A stretch of 64,000 nucleotides of DNA from Ignelater luminosus (GCA_011009095.1 VTPC01091278.1:11367-75366), one strand, 5' to 3'; shown: positions 1 to 11,288, counted from the first letter of the stretch. Made by a program: numbers and translations. Notes: generated by a model not told the origin, from the sequence alone.

Positions 1-295
1 AAATTACTTTACCGGATAATATTGTCGTATGTAAATCATTAATATATATAACAAATAAGATAGGACCCAATACGGATCCTTGTGGAACTCCACAAGTTAA
101 CAATCCTTCTTCCGAGTAAGTAGTATTTAGAAAAACTTTTTGCTTGCGATTTTGTAAATATGACTGAAATAGCTTAATACTAGAGGTATCAAAGTTATAC
201 AACTGTAATTGTTGTAACAGAGTATCATGATTGACGCAATCACAAGCTTTCTGTAGGTCACAATACAAAACCCCTACCCAAGATCCTTTTTCCGT
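1..295 (-). pseudogene. Jockey/CR1-like LINE reverse transcriptase fragment
   Basis: The minus strand reads as part of a non-LTR retrotransposon reverse transcriptase, the enzyme that copies element RNA at the nicked target. Motif A appears as GVLYCDLQKACDCVNHDTLL (the usual form has F-D-L-x-K-A-F-D), so the second F is replaced by C. Motif B appears as LTCGVPQGSVLGPILF followed by VIYINDL. The frame stays open from about 290 to the window edge, so motif C (YADD) would lie outside the window. GVPQGSVLGP-L-F is typical of Jockey/CR1-type elements. The fragment abuts an endonuclease fragment at about 295-300 that looks like a different LINE type. It is a partial copy; whether its downstream part is intact cannot be seen. 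Confidence 0.85.
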
Positions 296-480
296 ACAAT
301 TTTAGATTGTACTGCTACATCTATTTTCCATTGTTTTAGTTCTATGACAACTTCTTGGTATTTGTTATTTAGACTCTGCGCATTCCAACATCCTATATTC
401 ATTATCCGTTTTCGTTGCTGAGTTCGTTTCCGTTTATTTTCTGAGAAGCGAAATAAACTAGTGTTACTTTCAAGGCCGTT
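296..480 (-). pseudogene. LINE endonuclease N-terminal fragment
   Basis: On the minus strand a frame reads ENKRKRTQQRKRIMNIGC, then WNAQSLNNKYQEVVIELKQW and KIDVAVQSK, ending at a TAG near 290. This is the start of an apurinic-type endonuclease domain of a LINE ORF2. The family consensus begins with an N-I-x-x-W-N-x-x-S-L-N strand, followed by a helix and D-I-x-x-x-x-E-T-K. The catalytic E of the E-T-K motif is replaced here (VQSKIV), so the domain would be dead even if expressed. Only about the first 50 residues remain, followed directly by reverse transcriptase of another type. This is either a deletion junction or a nested insertion. Confidence 0.7.
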
Positions 481-3400
481 TTATAAGTATTATTTTTCTA
501 TGGCCTTTGGCCGAAAATGAAAAATGCGCGAGTTCGGAAGTAACGGATTTGCGTTGACTTTTGTGGCTTCGAAGGTACCCTTAGACTCTAAGAAAAAGTT
601 ATTGGTATTACCAAGAAGGTATGCCGGGAGATGCGTCAGCTTTTTCTCTTTTTTTGCTTTATTTAACTTCTCTGTTCACAACGATTAGTTAATGAATCTG
701 TGTCAGGTCGCACGCTTGATAAAATGTGGAAGCAACTGAAACGCAGCATCTTCTTGTATATGACATTCCTTTCTGTTGCCATGACAAAAATGGTAAAGCA
801 GTAGTCCATGATGATAGATGATGCTTGCCAAACTCTTATGTTTGATTTTACTAAAGTTTATAACTTCCTACCCCTGCATTTATTTGTGAAGATTTCATTT
901 TTAAATATTTAAGATTATTTAAGCTGGTTAGAGGTATCATCCATCAATCTAATTTTTCCTTGGATCTTATGGCAAACCAGCTTGGTCATGGATACTGGTT
1001 TTAAATAGAGCACACCTCCTGTGGTAGCCAAGATTCTGTCACGATGCACTATCGGACTTCTCCCTTCACCAAAACCATCTATGATCATCCGTGAACAGGG
1101 CTTGCCTACCGTCACGTCACCTGTGACGACCAAGGTTGTGCTTCGATTCCTGCGACGACCAACTGTTATGCACTCTAAGAATATTGAGTAAATGCGAGAA
1201 AATATATTTAAATTTTAGTGAAAATTGTTCTTGACAGTAATCTGTAACCTTCTAGTCTTGCTTTTTCAATATTCCTTGAGATGATTTCGAAGTAGCGTTG
1301 AATTGATATGCTGATAGCGTAAGGATAATTAGAAAATCTGTAAAATTTCTTTAAGTCTTGTAAAAATGAAATTTATAATTTTATACTTACATATTTACCT
1401 TGGAAGTTATTGTGATTCTTACACTTCATTGTGCCACCATGCCGCGCTTTCAAGGTACTATCCATGTTTTGTTCCAATTTGTTTAATACTCTATCGAAAA
1501 CTATTAAAAAAGTCTAGGAAGTATAAAAATTATAAAGATAGATTACGAGAGGAACAATTTATTCACAATATTAAATTACCGTATCAGTTTAACCTTTAGA
1601 AAATGATATCCTAGAAGTTGTAACAACAAGTCATTTAGATTTGTTACAACCTATAAAAAGGAGAACACTTCGTTTGTATTTTAATAAATGCCTAATTTTA
1701 AATTCATGCAAATTTTCTAAAATAGAAGTGTCCTCTGTATTAAATAGCCCCTTCAGGGTACCATTTTGCTGTTTAAGATAAATTTACAAATAAATTGCGA
1801 AATTATAACTTGTTGGAATTAATTTGATGGCGCTTTGTGTGTCTATTACCATCTTGAGAAATCTTTAAGTAGCATAATTATACCTACATCATCTAATGTT
1901 TTATCTTTAAAATGGATGTACAAAAACAAATATATTTGCTAATGGAATTTCCTAATTTGTCATCAATTATTAACATTTAGCAAAAAATTAATTTAAATTT
2001 TGAATTACTAGATAATCTTAACTTGTGCATCTTATAATCCTAATATTATTACACCAACCTGTTAATGGTTAGTTAATATTATCCCAATTTGGATTTCAGA
2101 GATTTTAGTGCAAATTTGAAGAATAAGCCTCGTATCTTGTAAACCAATATGTTTATGAATCTGATAAAATAAAATGGCATTCCCATTTTGGAAACAAGCG
2201 ATTTAAGTGTGCCAGACGTAAAATCAAAATAAACATTAAAATTTAATTCTTTTTAAGTGGACACTAAAATCTGGAATTTACCAAATTTTAAGAAATCACT
2301 TTTTGTAGGACTTTTAAACTGTCAATTGTTTGCAATAATAATTATAAATCTAGAGAAGCCTGTAAGGAATTAAAATTTAATTAACTAATATCAGCCATAA
2401 TCAGATTTAAAACATTTTAAGAACTTGTCCCACTAATGCTTTGCGGAATTTGATACTGTAAAATTCACGACAACTTAAAGGTTTGCTGATTTTCATTGCA
2501 CAACTCCATATTAAGTTCGACTGGAGGTATAATTGAAAATAATATATGACCGTCCATAAATACCAACTTTATCCTTAATCCAATTATAACCCCTTTCTTT
2601 GGACAAAAACATACAGTAATCATGCCAGATACAGCTGGTTAATATACCTATGAATATTCTTTATCAGTTTGCAGTAAAAATTAATTTTCCCAATAAATTG
2701 CAATTCCGCTCACGAAAATCTTCCAAAAAAACAGGTTTCTCTTTTCATATCATTATATACGATATAACTGCTAATTAATAATCGGATAACATATACAAGA
2801 CCGTTCTTGAAATTACTAAAAAATAAATTTGAAATTCTATTCCCTAATTAAATGAAGACACACAAACAGAAATTTTATTGTAATAATTTAAACGCAAAGT
2901 GAAAAGAAATGATGGATGGCAGTTCAAAATAAAATAAAAGAGAAAAAATAGTTGCATGTGCATATATATAAACAAGTTAATAAATTATAGGTAAACAGGT
3001 GGGAAAAAGTATCTAAAACGCATCTAACCTTTTGCTCTTGAATTTCTAAGTTATAATTTGCATAATGCAAATATTCTATAATAACAGTGAGAAATTAGAA
3101 ATTCAACTATATTTCAAACTAAAAATAAAATCAATTAGAAAAAAAAATGTGCTGATAGTGAAGTGCCTTATTTTATGCGGTTTTTAATGTGGAGAGTTTA
3201 TATTCAGGAAATGCTTGCCAGATTCTACAGTTATCTTCGTTTAAATAAATTTTTAATTAAATACTGTAAGATCATACTTGCTATTTTAAAGATTGCATTT
3301 ACATTATTTTCTTTTTAATTTTTTATAATTATCTAGTAGCTGATATAGCAATATTTCGGTTTCCATCAATGAAGATTTTAATTTCTTTAATGACTAAAGT

Positions 3401-4047
3401 CTCAAGTTTTCTGTCACTACCTTAAATTTGGCTGAGCCTCATGGTTTATTTCTATTGTTTAAAGTGGTTTGATTAAAATAAGACAAAAATACTTCCTGTA
3501 TTAAGTAAAATAACCCGAAAGCAATATTTCTTGTTTTATCAAAAAACTCAGTATAAAATATATAACTCTCTTGCATAAGAGGACAAATGGACAAATTTTG
3601 GATCCTGCGCAATATAGAAAGCAGTGCAGGATTTGATATTTCAATGTCTTGAGTTCTACGTATCTGTCTTTAATGCTCTGCTAAACAAACTCGTGGTGTT
3701 TTAGATAACTCTTGAGGATGACAACTGATTCGAGAGGAATCAGAAGATATCCACAAGGCTACTCCAAACTAATTAAACTTCTTAGTGCTTTAGCATCGAG
3801 GATATCTGGAGTTTCTGATACAAATAACTCAAGCTAGTTCACATATTACAATCGGTACTTAAATTTGTTAAATTTGTAAACTTTTTTTGATGAATTGATA
3901 GTTATAGATGTCGAATTGATTTGATCTTACATGCCGTAACTGCAGTAAGAGTTTATATGCAGCTTGTGTCTCTACATGATTAATGTAAACAACTAAAAAA
4001 ATGATAAAAGTTCAAAATCTTTTAACTTAGTTATACATATTGGAAAT
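481..4047. other. AT-rich stretch, no gene seen
   Basis: Nothing recognisable as a host exon or mobile element. A minus-strand open frame of 72 codons at 915-1133 and a plus-strand frame of 77 codons at 1366-1599 show no known domain and look like chance frames. The rest is AT-rich with many homopolymer runs. Confidence 0.6.
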
Positions 4048-4077
4048 AATTGAAGGGCTTGGTGCAAGAACCGGTTA
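4048..4077. repeat. Left terminal inverted repeat of the 4048-6020 transposon
   Basis: Reads AATTGAAGGGCTTGGTGCAA then GAACCGGTTA. It pairs with 5991-6020 in inverted orientation with two mismatches (positions 11 and 28 of 30). Similarity stops just inside, after the GAACCGG core. Confidence 0.85.
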
Positions 4078-4478
4078 TGTGAAGACAACATAGTTTTGCG
4101 AAAACACGAAAAAACTGTTTTTTGGCATGTTTCTAATAATAGAAATAAATGTATAGTAATAGTTATTTTAAAAGATATTTAGAAAACCTAGATTTATATA
4201 TATACTACAGAAAATAATTTTTCAAAATTGCACATAGCTGGTTATTGCAACCGACATCTGGAAAACTGGTAGCAAAGTAAATGCTAATATAATAGTTTAG
4301 AGATATTATTTATTGTCATAAAGCAAATAACGACGATAGCAAAGAAATAAAACAACATAAAAGTTGCCTAGCACAAAACAAAAACAAAATATTGCATAAA
4401 CTATTATATAAGGTATTGGAACCTGAATCGCTCAGAAAAGTTTTGATACAACAAATATATTGAAACTGATAATATAAC

Positions 4479-5690
4479 TTAATCGGAATCATTGCTTTCA
4501 TCATCCTGTTTTTTAAGTTGTCGTAAAATGGATGAAAATAAGCAGGTGGTATATAATTTCTTGCAAGTAGCATAATACTGTCATACTTCTTTGGCTGTAT
4601 TGCCAACTTCTCACTGTATGCAAGGGGAGCAGCGTTTAAGTCAATAGACACAGGCACAGGTGACTTAAATAAAGTATAACCTTCTGTTAAGTTTTGACAG
4701 TGACTTTCTGATACAAAAACCTAAAACATAAAAATAATATAACAATAAACACTAAACTAAGTAAAAAGTAAAAACCTTATCTGGATGTTCGTTACTGTAT
4801 ATAAAAAGTCTGTATTTCGAAATGGTAAAAGGCTTCTTCTTAACTACGGCAGATCTTTTAAAATACGGATCAAGATGCAACTTGAAATCTAAAATCATAT
4901 CTTGTGTGACACGTTCCACAATAAAATTGCTTTCACATGATTCAACTAGAGAATACCACTCTTCAAGGAGGTAGAGTAGCTCTTTTCTGTGTTTCTTTTA
5001 CTCTATTTAAGCAAAGTCACGATCACACGAGAGAAAACTGTGACCTGGTTCTAGCAGGTGATGGACAATCTTCGACAAAGTACCATTTCTAGAAGAAAAC
5101 TACGGCGTTCTTATTTTGGCCTCCACAGTTATCCGTGAAGATATGCAAAGTCGTAACAGATTTCCTCAAATATTTCTCAATGTAACGCTTTAAGAAAGAA
5201 ACCGTTTCTATACATCCCTTTTTGCCGATTGTTTTATCAAACATGTACATCACTGCCTTTTTATCAGAACATGAATGAAATGCTTGATTGAATACCTATA
5301 GTTGCTGGGCGTAAAAAATATCACAAGTGGTTAGCAATGGCAATTCTTGCTCTTCATTTCGTAGAACTCTGTAAAAATTTTGTTTTGCTGCAACTCGGTA
5401 AACAATTCATAGCAATTTCCTTTGCATTGACACCTAGGTCCTTGTCTTTTTTCAGGTATTACATTGCCTGCACTGTTTATATATTGTTTCCCACTATTTC
5501 TGCTAACTTTTCTATGAGTTCTAACCCATCTTTCTGGATTTCGCATACGCTTCTTTTTTTGTAATATTGGTTCAACTTCGTTATTGTTATTTTGCAAATT
5601 AACTCCATTTTCAGTATCTGAGTTGCTTTGTGAATAATCGGGATCAGCATCACTATCATCTGAAGTATGATAAGGATTCACTCCGTCCAC
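4479..5690 (-). pseudogene. Transposase-like gene remnant (DNCxGQNKN/DUF7869 family)
   Basis: Reading on the minus strand from 5690: an acidic leader (DDSDADPDYSQSNSDTENG), a basic motif KKKRMRNPERWVRTHRKVSR, and a cysteine motif QGPRCQCKGNCYELF. At about 5340 the frame passes straight to CDIFYAQQL, then QAFHSCSDKKAVMYMFDKTI, LHIFTDNCGGQNKNAVVFF and LLEPGHSFLSCDRDFA. Several hundred residues that the family normally has between these parts are absent, so there is an internal deletion at about 5330-5345. The TDNCGGQNKN segment carries the D expected in the catalytic core. Further on come a frameshift, a short intron at 4721-4775 and a C-terminus NYIPPAYFHPFY then DDESNDSD, with stop at 4479-4481 after one more indel. 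No in-frame ATG lies between the acidic leader and the upstream TAG, so the first exon or start is lost. Stops and frameshifts make it non-functional. Confidence 0.75.
4721..4775 (-). other. Probable short intron in the transposase-like remnant
   Basis: The minus-strand coding frame ends FIYSNEHPDK, then GT at 4775 opens a 55-base AT-rich stretch ending in TTTTAG at 4721. The frame resumes as VFVSESHCQNLTEGY. The stretch contains a stop in frame, so removing it restores continuity. Short GT-AG introns of this size are typical of insects. Confidence 0.6.
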
Positions 5691-5990
5691 TTCCCTAGTT
5701 TCACTCGTTTTCTATTCGCTAATCCCTTTGCATCGACTTAGGTTAAACGTCAAATTTGTAGGTTATGTTTTACCAAGACTGGTGGCAAGTAACGGTCAAG
5801 TGACAAACAAAGCCGATTCTTGCCTCCGAACAAATTTGCTCATGTTTGTGATATGCAACGGTGTTTGGAGCAAGAACGTTTACAACACCGTTTGTATGAG
5901 GGATACATGGACGATTATTGCACCAAACGATGAGGAATATCGACAAGTATACGTTTTTGATGGTAAGTCATTTCCGCCAAAAATGGCGTT

Positions 5991-6020
5991 TAGCCGGTTC
6001 TTGCACCAAACCCTTCAATT
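5991..6020. repeat. Right terminal inverted repeat of the 4048-6020 transposon
   Basis: Its reverse complement begins AATTGAAGGGTTTGGTGCAA and ends GAACCGGCTA, matching the left end at 28 of 30 positions. It lies about 300 bases upstream of the minus-strand transposase-like reading frame, as expected for a 5' terminus. Confidence 0.85.
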
Positions 6021-6339
6021 GCAACAAGCAACTTTGGAACTTCATTGCATAGGCGCTTACAAGGTTTCTCGTTTCACGCTTTCTAAATTCCATACAGCGA
6101 ACTGGCATGGTAATACTTCCGCGTTTTTGTCAAAAAGTTACAGTTGTCCAAGTGGAGCTTTTTGAAGATCTCTACGTTTCGTTTCACCAGCTTCGGTAAT
6201 CTGATATTTCTAAAATCTGTTATAGAAGCGAAAACGTTTTTTTCTTAAGCATTTGGAATGATATTGTCGAAGTAGGTTAATCCTGATAGTGGTTGTTGCA
6301 TTGTAAAGGCTATACAACCGGAGACAAAATTCAACAGTA
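6021..6339. other. Spacer between transposon and satellite
   Basis: No gene or element recognised. Part of a 145-codon plus-strand frame (5728-6165) runs across the transposon end into this spacer. It has no known motif and overlaps non-coding transposon sequence, so I treat it as chance. Confidence 0.4.
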
Positions 6340-7460
6340 GACGGTTTTCTTATTATATTCAAAGCTCTATTTATGGAAAAGCGCAATCCTTTGCTTTCGC
6401 GGCAGTTTTTAATAGGAATTCTAAAATCTTCTGCAAAAGCCAGAACATTTCTTCCATAAGCTTTTAAAGTGGTGTTATAAAGGAAGGTTAACTCAATAGT
6501 TGACAAGTGCTGGTGGCATCATACAAATGACCGCTCTGGAGCTTTATTTGCATTTCATCAAAGGACACTAAGCTCATTTGCTCTGTTGGTAGAAAATACT
6601 GAAGGTTTTGGAAATAGAACTCGATATTCGACGACTGTAAGCGATTATCTGATAGAATACAAATCGCTATTTACCGTTCATGCTACTGCTGCAGCAGTTT
6701 CTACTAGGAATGCTACAGACGGAATGAATTTGAAAGAGTTCGACAGTTGGCTGCTGCATTTAGCTTGCGAAGCGCTATTTAAAATATATGGAAGGGCACA
6801 AGGCGTAATCATTTATTCCAGCGGCAGTTTCTACGAGTAGTACGAATTTGAAAACAAACTGGACAGTTGACTCTCTTAACTGGCATTTTTACAATTTACC
6901 AAAGAGCGCTAAGCGCAATCAATTGCTTCCACGGCAATTTGTAATAAGAAATCCCAACAAAATAGAACTCGCCAGTTGACCCTCACGGCCTACTTTCTAG
7001 TCTAATGCAAAGCGATAATAATACCTTATGGAAGAGCGCAAGGCTCAACAGTTTGCTTCCATGCCAGTTTTTGATAGAAATACTAAACCATTAGAATCCG
7101 ATAGTTCTGAGAGCGTAGCGTAGCGCTATTTACAATTTATAGAAAGACGCAAAACTTAATCATATGCTTTCGCATTGTTTTCTAATGGGAACGACATTTG
7201 AAGAGAAACCCAGACAGTTGGGTTTCTAATAAAATGTAAAGAGCTATCTATAAGAAAATTTACAAAAGGGTGCAAAGCGAAATTATTTGTACCGATAGAC
7301 GGATTTTTATAAACATGCCGGAGGTGGCGTGCATTTAATGATGAAATCCGATAGCTGGCCGCCGCGGGAGACTTTCTGACCGAATATAAAGAGCTATTTA
7401 CAAGTGAAAGGACGCAAAGCGCATTAATTTGTTTTTGCTGTAGTTTATAACAGGACTGAT
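6340..7460 (+). repeat. Degenerate satellite array, about 110-170 bp period
   Basis: Eight or nine diverged copies of one unit follow each other. The recurring landmarks are a block like AAAGAGCTATTTACAA, then GGAAGAGCGCAAGGC, then ATCATTTGCTTCCACGGCAG, then TTTCTAATAGGAAT. The GGCAGTTT landmark or its variants occur near 6401, 6570, 6691, 6823, 6932, 7062, 7172, 7300 and 7438, giving spacings mostly of 110-140 bases. Copies differ at many positions and by small indels, so the array is old. The 84-codon frame at 6586-6840 lies inside it and is not a gene. Confidence 0.75.
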
Positions 7461-8889
7461 AAAATTAAGCAAGCAACAGCGTTACGATTAAGCTTGAGTT
7501 TTGCTGAAAATGGCACCTAAAGGGGTGTCAGCAGGATACACGTAGTTGTGTTAACAGTATGGTACTAAAAACTGTCTGATTTGTTTCTATCGCTGAAACT
7601 GTGACCAGTACACAGGCTAACCTCTATCAAGGAAAATTTACAAGAACATTTCTACTCGGGAAGTTTTCTAGCTGAGGAATATTTAAGGAAATTTCTCTTG
7701 AACACGAGATAGCAATATTATATTCAAAAGTCTACATAAAGATTTCTGAATATTCAGCTAAATCCGTGAGATAATTATTGTGAAATTATTAGACAGATGT
7801 ACTTGATAAATGAAAAGTTGTCCAAACTTATCTCTAATCTTTACCAAGGGCAGTTTTTAACCGTCAGATTCTTTTATTATTTATTTTTTAATTTGTTTGT
7901 TTTCTTTAGTTTAGAAACTATTTCTCTTATTCTCTAATGATATTTTTTTTAATTTGTTTTCCTGAAATTTCCAACGACATATATTGATACCTACACATCT
8001 CTTATTTCGTAATAATAATTTAAAAATGGTATCTTTAAAATGCATTATTTTTTATTACTTAGTAAACTCATTTATTATGTACCTTATCTTCCTTACTGAT
8101 TTTTACTATTGATTGTCTATTTTTCTAATAATTCAGCAAATGGTTTTGACGCTTCCAGAAAATTGTTTTGTTTAATCATTTCAAGATCCATGTCGTAAAT
8201 CTGCAAGAACAAAGCCGAGCTGTTATACTGGAAACGAGGAAAGCAAAGTCGATCGTAAAGACTTGGTTGAGGAAACGGGAAACGCAGCTTTTAATTCAAG
8301 TTAGGTTTCTCAAGCTGGTTAAAAGGAGAAGTAGTCGTGTTATTAACACTATCAAGTTCTACCGCTGGCTCCTCACAACTAACCTATTTTACTGTGCTTA
8401 TTACCTAATCAGCAGTTTTGAGACAGATGTCATTCAAACGAACAAGCACATTTGTTGTATGACCCTTTTTTACTATAATTTTATTTACTTAAATAACAGC
8501 GTAAAAAATTTATTTCTAAATTAGTAAATTATTAAATTCAGCTTTATCAGATGTAAAGGTAATTAATAATAATTTTTATATAATTAGAATGCGAGTATAA
8601 ATGTCAATCAAATTTTATATATTTTTAAAATATTACACAACCAGAAATATGTAGTTCGCGGTTTTCATTAATTACAAATTACAAAACAAATTTAAAAAAA
8701 GTTAATATGTGTACATAAAAATTTCTTCAAAGTAGGAAGTAAATTGAAATCTCCGTTAGCATAAGTAAAAAAGCTCAAAGCTCCGTTAACTAACTAATTC
8801 AAAAATTGTCGTGTAATTACATTACATACATTATTCTTAATTAAATGCATGTCCTTGTAATGAGATTTTTTGTCGATTCCAAGTTGTTA
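7461..8889. other. AT-rich stretch with one unrecognised open frame
   Basis: No gene recognised. A plus-strand frame at 8168-8524 (118 codons, lysine/arginine-rich first half, hydrophobic second half) has no known domain. Part of it (from 8271) resembles 18181-18225, where the translation again contains RKRET followed by a similar pattern, so it may be a fragment of an unnamed dispersed repeat. Elsewhere only AT-rich sequence is seen. Confidence 0.4.
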
Positions 8890-9110
8890 ATATGCAAAAA
8901 TTGCGTATTTACGAGCCCCGACATGGGGCAAGGTAAGTGTAAAGGCCACAGTTAAGGTCACGTTGTGGTCAATAGGTGTTTTCAGCGCAATCACTGCCGA
9001 ATAGCCTGAACTTAAACTTTGCTTTTATTATTATTACACCACTGAACGACCGCTGCAGCAGCTGTATTATCGTAAATGAAGCTTGAAGTTCCGCGTATCA
9101 AGGTCGAAGG
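8890..9110. promoter_or_regulatory. Possible cis-regulatory element with nuclear-receptor-like sites
   Basis: A less AT-rich block holds TAAGGTCA at 8953-8960 and TCAAGGTCG at 9098-9106 followed at once by GAAGGTCG. These fit the YCAAGGYCR monomer site of FTZ-F1/ERR-type receptors. An E-box CAGCTG lies at 9059-9064, and GCCCC/GGGGC pairs around a 5-base loop at 8915-8929. A splice-donor-like AAGGTAAGTG lies at 8930-8939. Each site is short and could occur by chance; the clustering in an AT-rich background is the only argument. Confidence 0.2.
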
Positions 9111-10888
9111 TCGCTAAATGCAACAATGAAATTGTTCTCTCTCGACGGGAATGTGTTCCCCTTTTATTATTTTCGGTCTTTTGTGCTGAATGCGTAACAT
9201 GCTATAAAATGTATAGAAATTTTATTTGTAAAGGAATAAAATACACACTTTAAACTAGAAATGACAATGTTTTAATTGTTCTTTGTGTAGGAGTTTTGAT
9301 TTATATAGGAACTTAGAAACACCCACCATGAAAGGAGCGGCCTCCTAGTTCTTTTGATTTAAATAACGTTTTCATGTAGATGGAACGAATCTCTGATTGA
9401 AGTTATTTGTAATTAACTTTGACTACGATTTCTTGAAACAATTCGTTAAACATGCATTGTTCACGCTGTTAATAATAATGATACGCATTTTATTATTTAT
9501 TTATTTTTTTTTGTTGGCAAAGCTATAAATTAAACTAACGCTTTCATTGCTATTATAAACATTACCATTATTATTTAATTAGTCATAAATAATAATTAAT
9601 TTGGCTAATTTTAATATGAAAATTTAACTAATTTTCTTATTGAAAAATTAATGGTAATTACACTTTGTATCTGGTAAACCAAAAACTTTCATTCATTTCG
9701 TTTGCAGGTAGTTATCAGCATGTAATTATTATATTAAACAGATAGGAAAAAATATAAGTATACGTGGTTCTACTTTCTTCATTACACGCACACCTCACCA
9801 ACTTTTCTGTAATTAATTAAAGAATAAAGGTTTAATATAGGACAGGTGTCAATCAATAGCTTGCCGGTAGTTTTTTTACTAAAAATTATTTTTTGATTCT
9901 TAGTTTTCTAATCGTTTTACACTTTGGTGCGCGGTGAAAATGTTGAATTATTAATACAAGTATATAAAATGTTAAATTCTTACCTGTAAGCTTTCGAATT
10001 TTATCTATTTTTATGTTCATATTATAATAATAATGAATAATTATTGTTTTTATAGTGGCGTAATACTTATAAGACTATTGGGTATATGGGACGAAGAAAT
10101 CAAAAATTATGATTTATTATTTCTCAATGTGCATGTTAAACTTTTGAATAAAACCTTTGAATAAGTAATTACTTAAATTAATATTGAAACATCAAATTTA
10201 AAGATTGAAATTTGCAATCAAAATTAGTTTGGATATGAATCATCACAGAGAGGGAAAATTAAAAGTTTGTGGTCTACAAATATAGTTAAAATATGAAGGT
10301 TTTATGCATAAGGCCGCATTCAAACTGCATTTTATTTTACTTGACATATAGTACTACCAAAATGTTTCGTATCCTTTTCTGCCTTGATTCAATAATTGCT
10401 TGCTTGCCAATAACCTCATGGCACGTATGAAACATCTAAATCTCATAGACTAACAATTTGGAATTTAGAAGTTTATGCAGAACTCGAATTATATTTTTAT
10501 GCCTGTCAACTGACAACTTGCAAATTAATTAAATTTATAAAAGTTTAAAAACATTTATTGGAAGCAAAACAAGTTTTAACAGCGCCGTGCTAGATTTTGC
10601 ATGTTTTTCTAGCTTATTATTATATGTAAAGATTGTTATGGTAGTGTAATTTAATAAAACCAGATGAATAAAATGTTATTTTTGAAATCATCGTCTAACA
10701 GAATTTCCAACAGAGCCAAACTAATGAAATTCGCATTTTAATTTCTATTTAATATACCAACTTTTAAATGCACCTCGTTTAGACGCAAAACAACCGCTTA
10801 CATTTAGCTTCTTATAATTTTTGATTAGTAATTTTGATTTTACCGTAAAAGTATAATGTTTGCAAATTAATAAGATTTGACTTTTTTT
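9111..10888. other. AT-rich stretch, no gene seen
   Basis: Very AT-rich with TAATTA/ATTAAT runs around 9480-9680. No open frame with recognisable content and no element ends seen. Confidence 0.6.
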
Positions 10889-11288
10889 NNNNNNNNNNNN
10901 NNNNNNNNNNNNNNNNNNNNNNNNNNNNNNNNNNNNNNNNNNNNNNNNNNNNNNNNNNNNNNNNNNNNNNNNNNNNNNNNNNNNNNNNNNNNNNNNNNNN
11001 NNNNNNNNNNNNNNNNNNNNNNNNNNNNNNNNNNNNNNNNNNNNNNNNNNNNNNNNNNNNNNNNNNNNNNNNNNNNNNNNNNNNNNNNNNNNNNNNNNNN
11101 NNNNNNNNNNNNNNNNNNNNNNNNNNNNNNNNNNNNNNNNNNNNNNNNNNNNNNNNNNNNNNNNNNNNNNNNNNNNNNNNNNNNNNNNNNNNNNNNNNNN
11201 NNNNNNNNNNNNNNNNNNNNNNNNNNNNNNNNNNNNNNNNNNNNNNNNNNNNNNNNNNNNNNNNNNNNNNNNNNNNNNNNNNNNNNNN
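10889..11288. other. Assembly gap
   Basis: Exactly 400 Ns, preceded by a T run and followed by AT-rich sequence. Its true length and content are unknown. Any frame drawn across it is an artefact. Confidence 1.

Larger units (their letters stand above)
4048..6020 (-). mobile_element. TIR DNA transposon, internally deleted, Sola-like or DUF7869-type
   Basis: A 1.97-kb element bounded by 30-bp terminal inverted repeats at 4048-4077 and 5991-6020 that match at 28 of 30 positions. Inside, on the minus strand, lies a decayed gene of the insect family whose products carry a K-R-x-R-N-P-E-x-W N-terminal motif and a DNCxGQNKN motif in an RNase-H-like region. These proteins are multiplied in insect genomes and are usually annotated as uncharacterised or DUF7869 proteins. 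If the TIRs start at GAAGGG, both flanks show AATT, consistent with a 4-bp target duplication; because AATT is a palindrome it could equally be part of the TIR. Known from the literature: Sola-superfamily elements make 4-bp duplications. The link to Sola is inference. The element is non-autonomous because most of the central coding region is missing. Confidence 0.75.

Noticed and set aside
5728..6165. 145-codon plus-strand frame at the transposon's right end
   Set aside because: It overlaps the non-coding terminal part and the TIR of the transposon and shows no domain; chance frame.
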